Source: Georhizobium profundi (lineage in GTDB: Bacteria > Pseudomonadota > Alphaproteobacteria > Rhizobiales > Rhizobiaceae). Taken from it: a DNA stretch of 64,000 bases. Where the stretch lies: the NCBI RefSeq assembly GCF_003952725.1, contig NZ_CP032509.1:3310001-3374000 (forward strand), written 5' to 3'. A model generated the notes under the pieces. It was not told the DNA's origin and made no database searches. It saw nothing but the letters and a program-made list of their open reading frames with translations. A program made the translations under genes and the position numbers. Below are positions 16,326 through 24,777 of this stretch, piece after piece (position 1 is the stretch's first letter; each line of letters begins with the position of its first letter).

Positions 16326-17174
16326 ATGACGCTCGTTCACCCCTCGCGCGCGCCCCTGCTGCGCGAAGCACCCGCCCGCTCCAGCGCGCCGCCGACTTCG
16401 CCGAAGCTGCTGCCCAAGGCCGGCTTTCCGCTTCAGCCGCTTCTCGGACCCTTGCTCGTTCTGGCACTCTGGTACGTCGCTTCCGGTGCAGGCTGGATCT
16501 CGCCTGCCAAGATGCCCGGACCGGAAGCGGTGGTCAGTTCGCTCGCTACGATGATTGCCAACGGCACGCTGGTGACGGACGTTGCCGCCTCCCTGCAGCG
16601 CGCGGCCACCGGCCTTGCGATAGGCATCATCGCCGGCTTCTCGCTGGCGGTGGTCGCGGGATTGACCCGCGTCGGCGATTCGCTGATCGACGGCAATGTG
16701 CAGGTGAAGCGTTCGATCCCGAACCTCGCGCTCATTCCGCTCTTCATCATCTGGCTCGGCATCGGCGAGACGATGAAGATCACGATCATCGCGCTCGGTA
16801 CGATGATCCCGATCTACATCAACACACACGCCGCATTGCGCGGCATTGATCGGCGCTTCGTGGAACTTGGGCAGACCGTGTCGCTCTCACGCGGGCGTTT
16901 CCTGCGCCACATCGTGTTTCCCGCGTCGCTTCCAGGCTTCTTTACGGGCCTGCGCATGGCGGTGACCCATTCATGGACCGCGCTTGTCGTCGTCGAGACG
17001 ATCAATGCGACGAGCGGCATCGGCTTCATGATCACCCAGGCACGCATCTACGGACAGACCGACGTCGTCCTGGTCGGCCTCGTTCTCTACGGCGTGCTCG
17101 GCTTCAGCTCCGATGCGCTCGTGCGCGCACTCGAACGGAGGACCTTGGCATGGCGCCAGTCGCTCGATCAGTAA
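16326..17174 (+). CDS. Ssu/Tau-type ABC transporter permease, system 1
   Basis: A 282-residue inner-membrane permease with about six helices between 38 and 270. It has the EAA loop of the family around residues 175-195 (RRFVELGQTVSLSRGRFLRHIVFPASLPGFFTGLR), which contacts the ATPase. It belongs to the sulfonate/taurine/nitrate importer group. It follows the monooxygenase by 43 bases and overlaps the ATPase gene by 25 bases, so the three are co-expressed. The substrate is probably the sulfonate or sulfur compound used by that monooxygenase. Confidence 0.87.
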   Translation: MTLVHPSRAPLLREAPARSSAPPTSPKLLPKAGFPLQPLLGPLLVLALWYVASGAGWISPAKMPGPEAVVSSLATMIANGTLVTDVAASLQRAATGLAIGIIAGFSLAVVAGLTRVGDSLIDGNVQVKRSIPNLALIPLFIIWLGIGETMKITIIALGTMIPIYINTHAALRGIDRRFVELGQTVSLSRGRFLRHIVFPASLPGFFTGLRMAVTHSWTALVVVETINATSGIGFMITQARIYGQTDVVLVGLVLYGVLGFSSDALVRALERRTLAWRQSLDQ

Positions 17175-17872
17175 GGTGGCAGGACAATGCGGTCGTCCGC
17201 ATCGCCGGCCTGAGGCGGTCCTTTGACGGACGCGTGGTTCTCGATGGTGTCGACCTCACAATCGAGAAGGGCGAGTTCGTCGCGCTCCTCGGCCGCAGCG
17301 GGTCGGGCAAGAGTACCATTCTTCGCGCCGTTGCCGGTTTGGACACGGATGTCGAGGGGACGATCGACGTGCCCGAACGCCGCTCCGTGTTGTTCCAGGA
17401 CTCGCGCCTCCTGCCCTGGGCACGCGTGATCGACAACGTCACGCTCGGCTCTTACGGACCCGGCACCCTGGAACGGGCGCGCGCGGCGCTGGCAGAAGTC
17501 GAACTTGCCGACAAGGCGGGAAGCTGGCCGAAGACGCTGTCCGGCGGTGAGCAACAGCGTGTCGCACTCGCCCGATCGCTCGTCCGCGATCCGGAACTGC
17601 TGCTTGCCGACGAACCGTTCAGCGCGCTCGATGCGCTGACCCGCATCCGCATGCAGCGCCTGCTCATCGATCTTTGCAGGCGCCATCAGCCGGCTGTGCT
17701 GTTCGTCACCCACGATGTCGACGAGGCGCTGCGCCTGGCGGACCGGGTGGTCATCACCGCCGACGGCCACCTCGTCTACGACCGCCACATTAGCGATGCG
17801 CGCAAATCACCGCTCCGAACCGAAGAACTCCGCAAGGAGATCCTCGCGAGGCTCGGCGTCCAGCCAGACTGA
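17150..17872 (+). CDS. Ssu/Tau-type ABC transporter ATPase, system 1
   Basis: A 240-residue ATPase with Walker A GRSGSGKST near 49-57, Q loop (LFQDSRLLPW), signature LSGGEQQRVALARSL near 131-145, Walker B LLLADEPFSALDA and the H-loop FVTHDVDEAL. The order and length match SsuB/TauB. The ATG at 17150 is preceded by cggagga and lies inside the end of the permease gene. It powers import through the adjacent permease using the binding protein encoded next. Confidence 0.88.
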   Translation: MAPVARSVRWQDNAVVRIAGLRRSFDGRVVLDGVDLTIEKGEFVALLGRSGSGKSTILRAVAGLDTDVEGTIDVPERRSVLFQDSRLLPWARVIDNVTLGSYGPGTLERARAALAEVELADKAGSWPKTLSGGEQQRVALARSLVRDPELLLADEPFSALDALTRIRMQRLLIDLCRRHQPAVLFVTHDVDEALRLADRVVITADGHLVYDRHISDARKSPLRTEELRKEILARLGVQPD

Positions 17873-17916
17873 AAATGTTTCAACCCAACAGGCCAACCCG
17901 AAAGAAAGACAGCACC

Positions 17917-18960
17917 ATGAAACCGAGAACCATCTTGCCCGCCTTCGCCTTCCTCGTCGTTTCGACATTCGGCCTCGGCACAGCTTCAGCAGCGGACGAG
18001 CCGCTGGCAATCGAAGTTCCCGAGGGCGTTTCCATCGTGCTCGCCGACGACGCGAACAACGTTGCAAACCTTTTGAAGCTGTCCGGCCAGGACCAGAAGC
18101 TTGCGGCGGACGTGAGCTTTGCCAATTTCTCCAGTGGCCCGCTGCGGCTCGAAGCGATCCGCGCGGGCGCCGCGCAGGTCGGTGCCGTCGGCGACGTGCC
18201 GCCGATTCTCGCGCATTTCTCCGACGCTGACGTCGTGATCGTGGGTGCCGTCATCACCTCGGGTGAAGGCAACACGCTCGCCACTGCACCCGATTCCGGC
18301 ATCGAGACGCTGGAGGACCTGGCTGGAAAGCGGGTTGGCATCAATGTCGGAACCGCCCAGCAGGCAACGGTCCTGCGCAACCTTCGCGCCGTCGGCCTTA
18401 CGCTGGACGATATCGAGCCCATCCATCTCGGACTGTCCGAGTTTGCCGACGCGCTGCGTGCCGGCCAGATCGACGCTGCCGTGTTGAAGCAGCCCGACCG
18501 GGCGCGCTATCTCGCATCGGTCGAAGGCACCGGTGCACGCGAGATCGATAACGCACCCGGCGGCAACACCAACCTCAAATATCTCTACGCCAGCAAGAGC
18601 GCTCTTGCCGATCCTGCTCAGGCGGCGGCGATCCGCGATCTCGTTGTTCACTGGTACCGTGCCCACCTCTGGAAGAACGACAATCAGGAGCTCTGGATTT
18701 CCGAGTATCTCGTCAAGGATCAGCGGCTGAGCCGCGAAGATGCTGAGATTGCGGCGGCCAGCGAAGGCGACGCAACCCGTATTCCGGACTGGGACGAACT
18801 GCTGGTCACCCAGCAGGACACGATCGACATCCTGCAATCGGCCGGTGAATTCGCCGGAAAAGAGCTCGATGCCGCAGACGAGTTCGACACGCGGTTCGAC
18901 GGTCTCACCGAGGCGTCCCCGACAGTCAGCGACGGGAAGTCTGCAGCGCTCGTCCAGTAA
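17917..18960 (+). CDS. SsuA-like periplasmic substrate-binding protein, system 1
   Basis: A 347-residue secreted binding protein with a signal peptide ending near AASA (residues 20-27). The mature fold is of the SsuA/NrtA type: RLEAIRAGAAQVGAVGDVPPIL near 73-94 and LAGKRVGINVGTAQQATVLRNL near 139-160. It is the last gene of the first importer operon. A strong hairpin at 18978-19010 ends the unit 17 bases after its stop. I start it at the ATG at 17917 because the signal peptide then begins properly; a GTG- or ATG-led extension from 17875 lacks one. Confidence 0.85.
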   Translation: MKPRTILPAFAFLVVSTFGLGTASAADEPLAIEVPEGVSIVLADDANNVANLLKLSGQDQKLAADVSFANFSSGPLRLEAIRAGAAQVGAVGDVPPILAHFSDADVVIVGAVITSGEGNTLATAPDSGIETLEDLAGKRVGINVGTAQQATVLRNLRAVGLTLDDIEPIHLGLSEFADALRAGQIDAAVLKQPDRARYLASVEGTGAREIDNAPGGNTNLKYLYASKSALADPAQAAAIRDLVVHWYRAHLWKNDNQELWISEYLVKDQRLSREDAEIAAASEGDATRIPDWDELLVTQQDTIDILQSAGEFAGKELDAADEFDTRFDGLTEASPTVSDGKSAALVQ

Positions 18961-18977
18961 CGGCGACGTGCAGCAGC

Positions 18978-19010
18978 GACCCGGGGGACGATGCGGCTGT
19001 CTCCCGGGTC
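18978..19010 (+). terminator. Hairpin terminator after the first Ssu operon
   Basis: A 12-bp stem with a single G-U pair (GACCCGGGGGAC / GTCTCCCGGGTC) closes a 9-base loop directly after the binding-protein gene. There is only a two-base T tail, so it may act with Rho or as an mRNA-stabilising end. It lies between two same-strand operons, which supports a terminator role. Confidence 0.6.
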
Positions 19011-19130
19011 TTGACCGCCAGACCCGGCCCATTTTGCTGCACCGCAAACTTATTCCCGTCTGATCCGCTTTTAAGGGACAGCATGCCGCAGATCGCGATA
19101 TGGACGCCACCGGTTCACTCGACTTAGTGG

Positions 19131-20288
19131 ATGGCAAAAGCCGATAGTCAGCGTCCTCTCAACAGCAAAGCCTCAAGCGTGACATTTCCTTTTTCCCCAA
19201 CTGCCGCCCATGGCGCACCGATCGAAGGCCTGCCGCAGGCAGCCCGGCCGATGATTTCCATCCAGAAGGTCGAGAAGACCTACCCGGCACGCGCAGGCCA
19301 CGCGCCCGTCACTGCGCTTTCCGATGTCGACCTCGAAGTCGCTGCCGGCGAGATCGTCGGTGTGATCGGACGCTCCGGCGCCGGCAAATCGACGCTGATC
19401 CGCCTGGTGAACGGGCTGGAGCGCGCAACCAAGGGCACCGTTACCGTCGACGGCACCGATCTGACGACATTGCGCGAGAGCGAGCTTCGCCAGGCGCGCC
19501 GCTCAATCGGCATGATCTTTCAGCACTTCAATCTGCTCGCCCGCCGCACCGCCTTCGACAATGTCGCGATGCCGCTCGAGATCGCAGGCTTCGGCCGCCG
19601 CGACATCGAAGCGCGGGTCAAGCCGCTCCTCGATCTCGTCGGCCTCGCCGACAAGGCCGATCGCTACCCGGCAGAGCTTTCCGGCGGCCAGAAGCAGCGC
19701 GTCGGTATCGCACGCGCGCTGGCGACGAACCCGAAAGTCCTGCTGTCGGACGAGGCGACCTCGGCGCTCGATCCCGATACGACCAAGCAGATCCTGGCGC
19801 TTTTGAAAAAGGTCAATGCCGAGCTCGGCATCACGATTCTTCTGATCACCCATGAGATGAGCGTGATCAGCGCCATCACCGACCGCGTCGCCGTCATCGA
19901 CGGTGGCACGATCGTGGAACAGGGTCCCACCTTCGACGTCTTCACCGCTCCACGTCATGCCACCACACAATCCTTCGTATCGAGTGTGACGGGCACGGCA
20001 CTGCCGGAGGCAATCGCACAGCGCCTGCAGCCGGCTGCCGTGCAGGGCGCCCAGGCGCTGGTGCGGATCGTTTTTCGCGGCACCGGCAGCGAAGCAGCGT
20101 TCCTCAGCCGCATTTCGCGGGAAGAGGCAATCGATCTCTCCATCGTCCAGGGTCGCATCGACGAAGTCGCCGGCCAGACCTACGGCCAGCTGATCGTCAG
20201 CGTTGCGGGCGGCGACGGCCTTGCCGCACTGGAGCGCGGCGTTGCCAAGGCTGGTCTCACAAGCGAGGTTCTCGGCTATGTCCGCTGA
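19131..20288 (+). CDS. metN: Methionine ABC transporter ATPase MetN
   Basis: A 385-residue ATPase with Walker A GRSGAGKST, signature LSGGQKQRVGIARAL, Walker B VLLSDEATSALDPDT and the H-loop LITHEMSVI. A C-terminal NIL domain covers about 305-385; in MetN this domain binds methionine and inhibits transport. The first 38 residues are not part of the usual fold and the ribosome binding site at 19131 is weak. A start at 19251 (MISIQKVEKTY) would give a more typical 345-residue MetN. It overlaps metI by 11 bases. Confidence 0.88.
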   Translation: MAKADSQRPLNSKASSVTFPFSPTAAHGAPIEGLPQAARPMISIQKVEKTYPARAGHAPVTALSDVDLEVAAGEIVGVIGRSGAGKSTLIRLVNGLERATKGTVTVDGTDLTTLRESELRQARRSIGMIFQHFNLLARRTAFDNVAMPLEIAGFGRRDIEARVKPLLDLVGLADKADRYPAELSGGQKQRVGIARALATNPKVLLSDEATSALDPDTTKQILALLKKVNAELGITILLITHEMSVISAITDRVAVIDGGTIVEQGPTFDVFTAPRHATTQSFVSSVTGTALPEAIAQRLQPAAVQGAQALVRIVFRGTGSEAAFLSRISREEAIDLSIVQGRIDEVAGQTYGQLIVSVAGGDGLAALERGVAKAGLTSEVLGYVR

Positions 20289-20955
20289 TTTTCTTCCTCC
20301 GCACATCCTGCGGCTCATCCTCGACGCCTTCCTGCAGACGCTTCAGATGGTGGCCATCTCGGGCCTGATCGCGACCCTTATCGGATTGCCGCTCGGCGTG
20401 TTCCTCGCGACCAGCCGCAAGGGTGAGCTGTTTGCCGCGCCGGTGCTCAACAGCACGCTCGGGCTGATCGTCAACGCCACGCGTTCGACACCCTTCATCA
20501 TCCTCGTCGTCGCCATCGTCCCCTTGACGCGCCTGATTGCAGGCACCTCGATCGGCACGACGGCAGCCATCGTTCCGCTGACGATCGCCGCCGCCCCCTT
20601 TATTGCCCGCGTCATCGAAGGCGCGATCCGCGGCGTCGACCAGGGGTTGATCGAAGCCGCGCGCGCCATGGGAGCAACGCCGCTCCAGATCGTGCGTAAG
20701 GTGCTGCTGCCGGAAGCCCTGCCCGCGATCACCCACGCCATGACGCTGACGGCCGTCAGCCTGATCGGCTACTCCGCGATGGTCGGTGCTGTCGGTGGCG
20801 GGGGGCTCGGCGATCTCGGCATCCGTTTTGGATACCAGCGCTTCATGCCCGACGTCATGCTGGCCGTCGTTCTCGTGCTCATTCTGCTCGTCCAAGGCGT
20901 GCAGAGCCTCGGCGATGCGCTGGCGCGTCGCTTCGACAAGCGTTCCATCTCGTGA
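20278..20955 (+). CDS. metI: Methionine ABC transporter permease MetI
   Basis: A 225-residue permease with five predicted helices and the family EAA loop at about 138-165 (GLIEAARAMGATPLQIVRKVLLPEALPAI). Its start lies within the last 11 bases of metN. The C-terminal segment SLIGYSAMVGAVGGGGLGDLGIRFGYQRF is highly typical of MetI. With MetN and MetQ it forms a D/L-methionine importer, placed here between two organosulfur systems. Confidence 0.9.
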   Translation: MSADFLPPHILRLILDAFLQTLQMVAISGLIATLIGLPLGVFLATSRKGELFAAPVLNSTLGLIVNATRSTPFIILVVAIVPLTRLIAGTSIGTTAAIVPLTIAAAPFIARVIEGAIRGVDQGLIEAARAMGATPLQIVRKVLLPEALPAITHAMTLTAVSLIGYSAMVGAVGGGGLGDLGIRFGYQRFMPDVMLAVVLVLILLVQGVQSLGDALARRFDKRSIS

Positions 20956-20995
20956 TCCTCCCCTCAACCTGATTGTTCAACGAAGGAAAAAGACC

Positions 20996-21781
20996 ATGAA
21001 ACTCAAAACCCTTGCCTTGGCGGCAACCGTCGCCGTTATCGGGGCTGTCGCTCCCGCCGCAGCCGAGTCGATCAAGATCGGCGTAACGCCCGGACCGCAC
21101 GCCCAGATCCTCGAAGCCGTCAAGGAACTCGCTGCGCCAAAAGGCCTCGAAATCGAGATCCTCGAGTTCTCTGACTATGTGGTTCCGAACGAAGCGCTGA
21201 ATGCCGGCGACCTCGACGCCAACTCCTTCCAGCACAAGCCGTATCTCGACAACCAGATCGCCGATCGCGGCTACGACATCGTCGATGTCGGCTTCACGGT
21301 GAACTTCCCGATCGGCATCTATTCCGAAAAGGTCGACAGCTTCGACGAGGTTCCGGACGGCGGGACGGTCGCCATTCCGAACGACCCGACCAATGGCGGC
21401 CGCGTGCTTCTGCTGCTGCAGGACAACGGCTATCTCACCCTTGCAGACGATGTCGGCACCACGCCGTCCATCGCCGACATCGTCGAGAACCCAAAGAATC
21501 TCAGGATCGTGGAAATCGATGCGGCGCAGCTGCCGCGTTCGCTGCCTGACGTGGACGCCGCCGGGATCAACACCAACTACGCGGAAGAAGCCGGCCTCGA
21601 CCCGGTCAACGATCCGATCCTGCGCGAAAGCCCGAAGGGTCCTTACGTGAACCTGATCGCCGTGAAGACCGAAGATCAGGATGAGGCCTGGGTCCAGACG
21701 CTGGTCGAGACCTATCAGTCGGATAAAATCCGCGATTTTATCGAAGAAACCTTCAACGGTTCGGTTCTCGCCAGCTGGTAA
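20996..21781 (+). CDS. metQ: Methionine-binding protein MetQ
   Basis: A 261-residue periplasmic binding protein of the NlpA/MetQ family. A signal peptide (1-23, ending PAAAES) precedes IKIGVTPGPHAQILEAVK, the typical first strand and helix. DANSFQHKPYLDNQI near 76-90 and AIPNDPTNGGRVLLLLQ near 126-142 are family landmarks. There is no lipobox Cys, so it is soluble rather than a lipoprotein. Ribosome site gaagga precedes the ATG. A strong terminator lies 21 bases after the stop. Confidence 0.9.
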   Translation: MKLKTLALAATVAVIGAVAPAAAESIKIGVTPGPHAQILEAVKELAAPKGLEIEILEFSDYVVPNEALNAGDLDANSFQHKPYLDNQIADRGYDIVDVGFTVNFPIGIYSEKVDSFDEVPDGGTVAIPNDPTNGGRVLLLLQDNGYLTLADDVGTTPSIADIVENPKNLRIVEIDAAQLPRSLPDVDAAGINTNYAEEAGLDPVNDPILRESPKGPYVNLIAVKTEDQDEAWVQTLVETYQSDKIRDFIEETFNGSVLASW

Positions 21782-21802
21782 AACCGCCTAACCGCGACTT
21801 TG

Positions 21803-21836
21803 GAAGGCGCGCAGCGATGCGCGCCTTCTTTCGTTT
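21803..21836 (+). terminator. Intrinsic terminator after metNIQ
   Basis: A perfect 11-bp stem (GAAGGCGCGCA / TGCGCGCCTTC) with a GCGA tetraloop is followed by TTTCGTTT. It closes the metNIQ operon 21 bases after its stop. Confidence 0.85.
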
Positions 21837-21884
21837 GGAGAGGGCTAGCTGGGGAGACGGCATCTTGACCGTTTGACGACTCCG

Positions 21885-21913
21885 TTAATGTCTACTAGGT
21901 TGATAGACATTAA
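21885..21913. promoter_or_regulatory. TCTA-N9-TAGA dyad, site B, in a 29-bp palindrome
   Basis: Ten-base perfect arms, TTAATGTCTA and TAGACATTAA, flank nine bases. The inner 17 bp (21891-21907) match the dyads at 14837 and 23286. It lies 17 bases before the start codon of the FMN reductase gene and just before its ribosome site, a position suited to repression. It is the most perfect of the three copies. Confidence 0.7.
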
Positions 21914-21930
21914 GCAGGAGGATACCCCAT

Positions 21931-22506
21931 ATGGCATACCGACTGATTGGATTTTCTGCGGCGACGGACGGCTCGTCCAAGATCACGGATCTTCTCACCG
22001 ACTTCAGTGGACGCCTGGTTCAGGATGCCGCTTTCCAGCCTGCAGACATCACCGTCCACACGCTTTCGCACATCGAGAACGACCTCCGCTCGGCACGGTT
22101 CCGGTCCGAACTCGAGGGCCAGGCTCGCGGCGCATTGCTCGATTGCGAGGCTGCAGAAGCGCTGGTAATCGCCGCATCCGTCAAGGCCTATCGGGGATAT
22201 CCCGGCCTTTTGAAACACCTGATCGACATGGCCGATCTCGAGCTCCTGCGGCGCAAGCCGATCGTGGTTCTCGCCATCGGGCCGGTTTCGTCGGCAACCC
22301 GTCATGCACGGCTGGAGCTGCGGCTTCTGTTCCGCAGCGTCGGCGCGACGAATGTGCGGTTGATCGGTGCGCCGCACACGCAATTCAAGCAGTTGATGTC
22401 GGAAGACCCTGGGTTCTTCCGGGCCTTCAACGAGCTTCAAACAGATCTCGCCGTCAGCGCGTCCGCAGCGAAGCAGACGCAACTGAGACCTGTTCGCGTC
22501 GCCTAA
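21931..22506 (+). CDS. NAD(P)H-dependent FMN reductase (SsuE/MsuE-like), copy 1
   Basis: A 191-residue flavodoxin-fold reductase. The N-terminal GFSAATDGSSKI loop should bind FMN phosphate, and KAYRGYPGLLKHLIDMAD near 92-108 matches the helix after the flavin loop of SsuE-type enzymes (usually SYTGLLKHLID). It would supply FMNH2 to the LLM monooxygenases nearby. A caggagga site precedes the ATG. It appears to be monocistronic: the next gene is convergent seven bases away. Its upstream palindrome suggests tight control together with the monooxygenase operons. Confidence 0.82.
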   Translation: MAYRLIGFSAATDGSSKITDLLTDFSGRLVQDAAFQPADITVHTLSHIENDLRSARFRSELEGQARGALLDCEAAEALVIAASVKAYRGYPGLLKHLIDMADLELLRRKPIVVLAIGPVSSATRHARLELRLLFRSVGATNVRLIGAPHTQFKQLMSEDPGFFRAFNELQTDLAVSASAAKQTQLRPVRVA

Positions 22507-22512
22507 GTCGCC

Positions 22513-23100
22513 TCAGGCGCGCGCTTCGAAGCGATCGGTCCAGACGGCTGTGTGGGACGCTGCGAGACCGCGGCGTTCCAGGCCGGAGGCAAGAGCGTAG
22601 CCTTCGGTCCAGCGGCCGTAGCCGCTCGCAATGTTGATGTGGCCGGCATCGCCGAGATCGACGAGGCCGGAGCCCCAGGCCTCCGCGAATGACCGCGCTG
22701 CGGCGAAGCTCATATACGGATCGTTCTGGCTTGCCACGACGATGCTGACGAAGGGCAGACGCTCCCGCGGCATCGCCTGGAAATCCAGCCGATCGGGATG
22801 AAGCTTCTCGGTACGGTCGATGTCGCAGGGCGCGACGAGAAGCGCGCCGGCAACATGTTCGGCGACGGGCGAATTCGCCAAACCGGCCGTCAACACGCAG
22901 CCGAGGCTGTGAGCGACGATGATCGATCCGGGATGGGCGACGATCGCTTCTTCCAGGGTCGCCAGCCAATCGTGCTCGCTCGGCCGGCTCCAGATCGCTT
23001 GCTCGACCAGATACGAGTTTGAGATGTCGGACAGCCAATGGCGCTGCCAGTGGCTTTCACCCGAGCCGTTCAGGCCAGGGACGATGAGATAGCTTGCCAT
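22513..23100 (-). CDS. RBBP9/YdeN-type serine hydrolase
   Basis: A 195-residue alpha/beta hydrolase. It has the opening IVPGLNGSGESHWQ of the RBBP9 family, a nucleophile elbow HSLGC (Ser near residue 66), and a C-terminal DLGDAGHINIASG supplying the catalytic His. An Asp is expected near SQNDPY. The ATG at 23100 has AAGGAG upstream. It is divergent from the second monooxygenase operon and shares the 23101-23379 promoter region with it, including dyad site C. It may hydrolyse an ester or thioester formed during organosulfur use; the substrate is unknown. Confidence 0.8.
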   Translation of the reverse strand: MASYLIVPGLNGSGESHWQRHWLSDISNSYLVEQAIWSRPSEHDWLATLEEAIVAHPGSIIVAHSLGCVLTAGLANSPVAEHVAGALLVAPCDIDRTEKLHPDRLDFQAMPRERLPFVSIVVASQNDPYMSFAAARSFAEAWGSGLVDLGDAGHINIASGYGRWTEGYALASGLERRGLAASHTAVWTDRFEARA

Positions 23101-23285
23101 CTGGGGTGGCTCCTTCCTCGTTGGCAGTGACCGCGGAGAAAGTCGGCGGGCAGATCTGGGAGGCAATCCACCCGCCGAACCGGCGCGACAGGGAAGCAAT
23201 TGCTTCGATGGCCGGCATACAAGGTCTCCAGGGCACCAGTGACGCCAACATACGCCGAGCCCACGGCAAACCTAAGAAAGTAAAT

Positions 23286-23302
23286 TCTATAAATTCGATA
23301 GA
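23286..23302. promoter_or_regulatory. TCTA-N9-TAGA dyad, site C
   Basis: The 17-bp sequence TCTATAAATTCGATAGA lies 77 bases before the second LLM monooxygenase and about 185 bases from the divergent hydrolase start. The arms extend imperfectly to about 10 bases each side (8 of 10 matching). It sits in the most A/T-rich part of this divergent gap and aligns without gaps to sites A and B. Confidence 0.62.
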
Positions 23303-23379
23303 TATTAGCCGCGTTTGGCGCGACATCGTCGACAGTCTCGTTCAGGTTTCCAGGAAGGTTAAACCACAGGAGACCGACG

Positions 23380-24744
23380 ATGACGTCGAAGCGCCAGATG
23401 AAGCTCGGAGCGTTTCTCTATCCGACCGGCCACCACGTCGCCGCATGGCGCCACCCGCAAGCCAATGCGCGGGCCGGTATTGATATCGAACATTACAAGC
23501 TGCTGGCTCAGACGGCCGAGCGCGGACTGTTCGATCTGCTGTTTCTCGCTGACGGCGTCGGCATGCGTGGCGACGATATCGACGTCCTGTCGCGCACTGC
23601 CATTCGATATACGGCGCAGTTCGAGCCGCTGACGCTTCTCTCGGCCCTGTCGGCCCTCACTAAGCATGTCGGCCTCGTCGCCACCGCTTCGACGACCTAC
23701 AACGAGCCCTATCATGTCGCGCGCAAATTTGCTTCGCTGGACTTCCTGAGTGGCGGACGCGCCGGCTGGAACACCGTGACATCTGCCGATGATCACGAGG
23801 CTCTGAATTTCGGCTTCGACCAGCAAATCGCGCACCCGAACCGCTACAAGCGCGCGGAAGAGTTCCTCGATGTCGTGCGCGGGCTCTGGGACAGCTGGGA
23901 AGACGATGCCTTCGTCCGCGACAAGGAAAGCGGTCTCTATTTCGAGCCGGAGAAGCTGCACATCCTCAATCATCGCGGGCCGCATTTTCAGGTTCGCGGT
24001 CCGCTCAACATCCCGCGTCCGCCGCAGGGCTATCCGGTTCTCGTGCAGGCGGGATCCTCCGATGCCGGCAAGTCGCTCGCCGCGCGCACCGCAGAAGTCG
24101 TCTTCACCGCTCAGCAGACGGTGGAGGATGCCCGATCCTTCTACACGGACCTGAAGGGACGCCTCGCCGCCTTCGGTCGGCAGCCGAATGCGCTGCTCAT
24201 CATGCCCGGCGTCTTCCCGGTCGTTGCCGAAACCCGCAGCGAAGCCGAGGATAAGTTCGCGGCACTGCAGGACCTCATCCATCCCGAAGTCTCGATCTCA
24301 GCGCTCTCCCGACTCTTCGGGCACGACCTTTCCCAGTTCCCGGCGGATGGTCCGCTGCCCGAGGGGCTGGCCGAAACGGAAGGCCACCGCAGCCGTCAGC
24401 AGGTCTTCATCGACAAAGCCAAGCGCGAGAATCTCTCGATCCTTCAACTCGCCAATTCGGTCGCCGGTGCGCGCGGTCACTGGCAGCTCGTCGGGTCGCC
24501 TTCGGACATCGCCGACGCCTTGGAGGAACGCTTCACCGGCGGCGGCGCGGACGGCTTCAACGTCATGCCACCCTACTTCCCGGGCGGGCTTACCGACTTC
24601 GTCGATCTCGTCATTCCCGAACTGCAGCGCCGCGGTCTCTTCCGTCAGCGCTACGAGGGCCAGACGCTGCGCGAAAATCTCGGCCTTGCACGTCCGGCCC
24701 ACCCCGCCTCGCAACCATCGACAAACCATCGCCGAACAGCCTGA
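23380..24744 (+). CDS. LLM-class FMN-dependent monooxygenase (NtaA/SnaA/DszA type), copy 2
   Basis: A 454-residue paralogue of the enzyme at 14939, with the same landmarks: HYKLLAQTAERGLFDLLFLAD, LVATASTTYNEPYHVARKF, GRAGWNTVTSAD and ADGFNVMPPYFPGGLTDFVD. It needs FMNH2 from a partner reductase, and one is encoded five genes downstream in the same operon. A caggaga site precedes the ATG. With the binding protein, ATPase, permease and reductase that follow, it forms a complete import-and-oxidise unit for an organosulfur compound. Its substrate probably differs from that of copy 1. Confidence 0.87.
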   Translation: MTSKRQMKLGAFLYPTGHHVAAWRHPQANARAGIDIEHYKLLAQTAERGLFDLLFLADGVGMRGDDIDVLSRTAIRYTAQFEPLTLLSALSALTKHVGLVATASTTYNEPYHVARKFASLDFLSGGRAGWNTVTSADDHEALNFGFDQQIAHPNRYKRAEEFLDVVRGLWDSWEDDAFVRDKESGLYFEPEKLHILNHRGPHFQVRGPLNIPRPPQGYPVLVQAGSSDAGKSLAARTAEVVFTAQQTVEDARSFYTDLKGRLAAFGRQPNALLIMPGVFPVVAETRSEAEDKFAALQDLIHPEVSISALSRLFGHDLSQFPADGPLPEGLAETEGHRSRQQVFIDKAKRENLSILQLANSVAGARGHWQLVGSPSDIADALEERFTGGGADGFNVMPPYFPGGLTDFVDLVIPELQRRGLFRQRYEGQTLRENLGLARPAHPASQPSTNHRRTA

Positions 24745-24777
24745 CAGCGTCGGCCCAACCACAAGGAGACCCATTCC

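Noticed and set aside
23057..23218. A 53-residue minus-strand frame upstream of the RBBP9-type hydrolase, with a GGAG site eight bases before its ATG.
   Set aside because: It overlaps the hydrolase start by 43 bases in another frame, has no recognisable features, and the hydrolase has its own good ribosome site.
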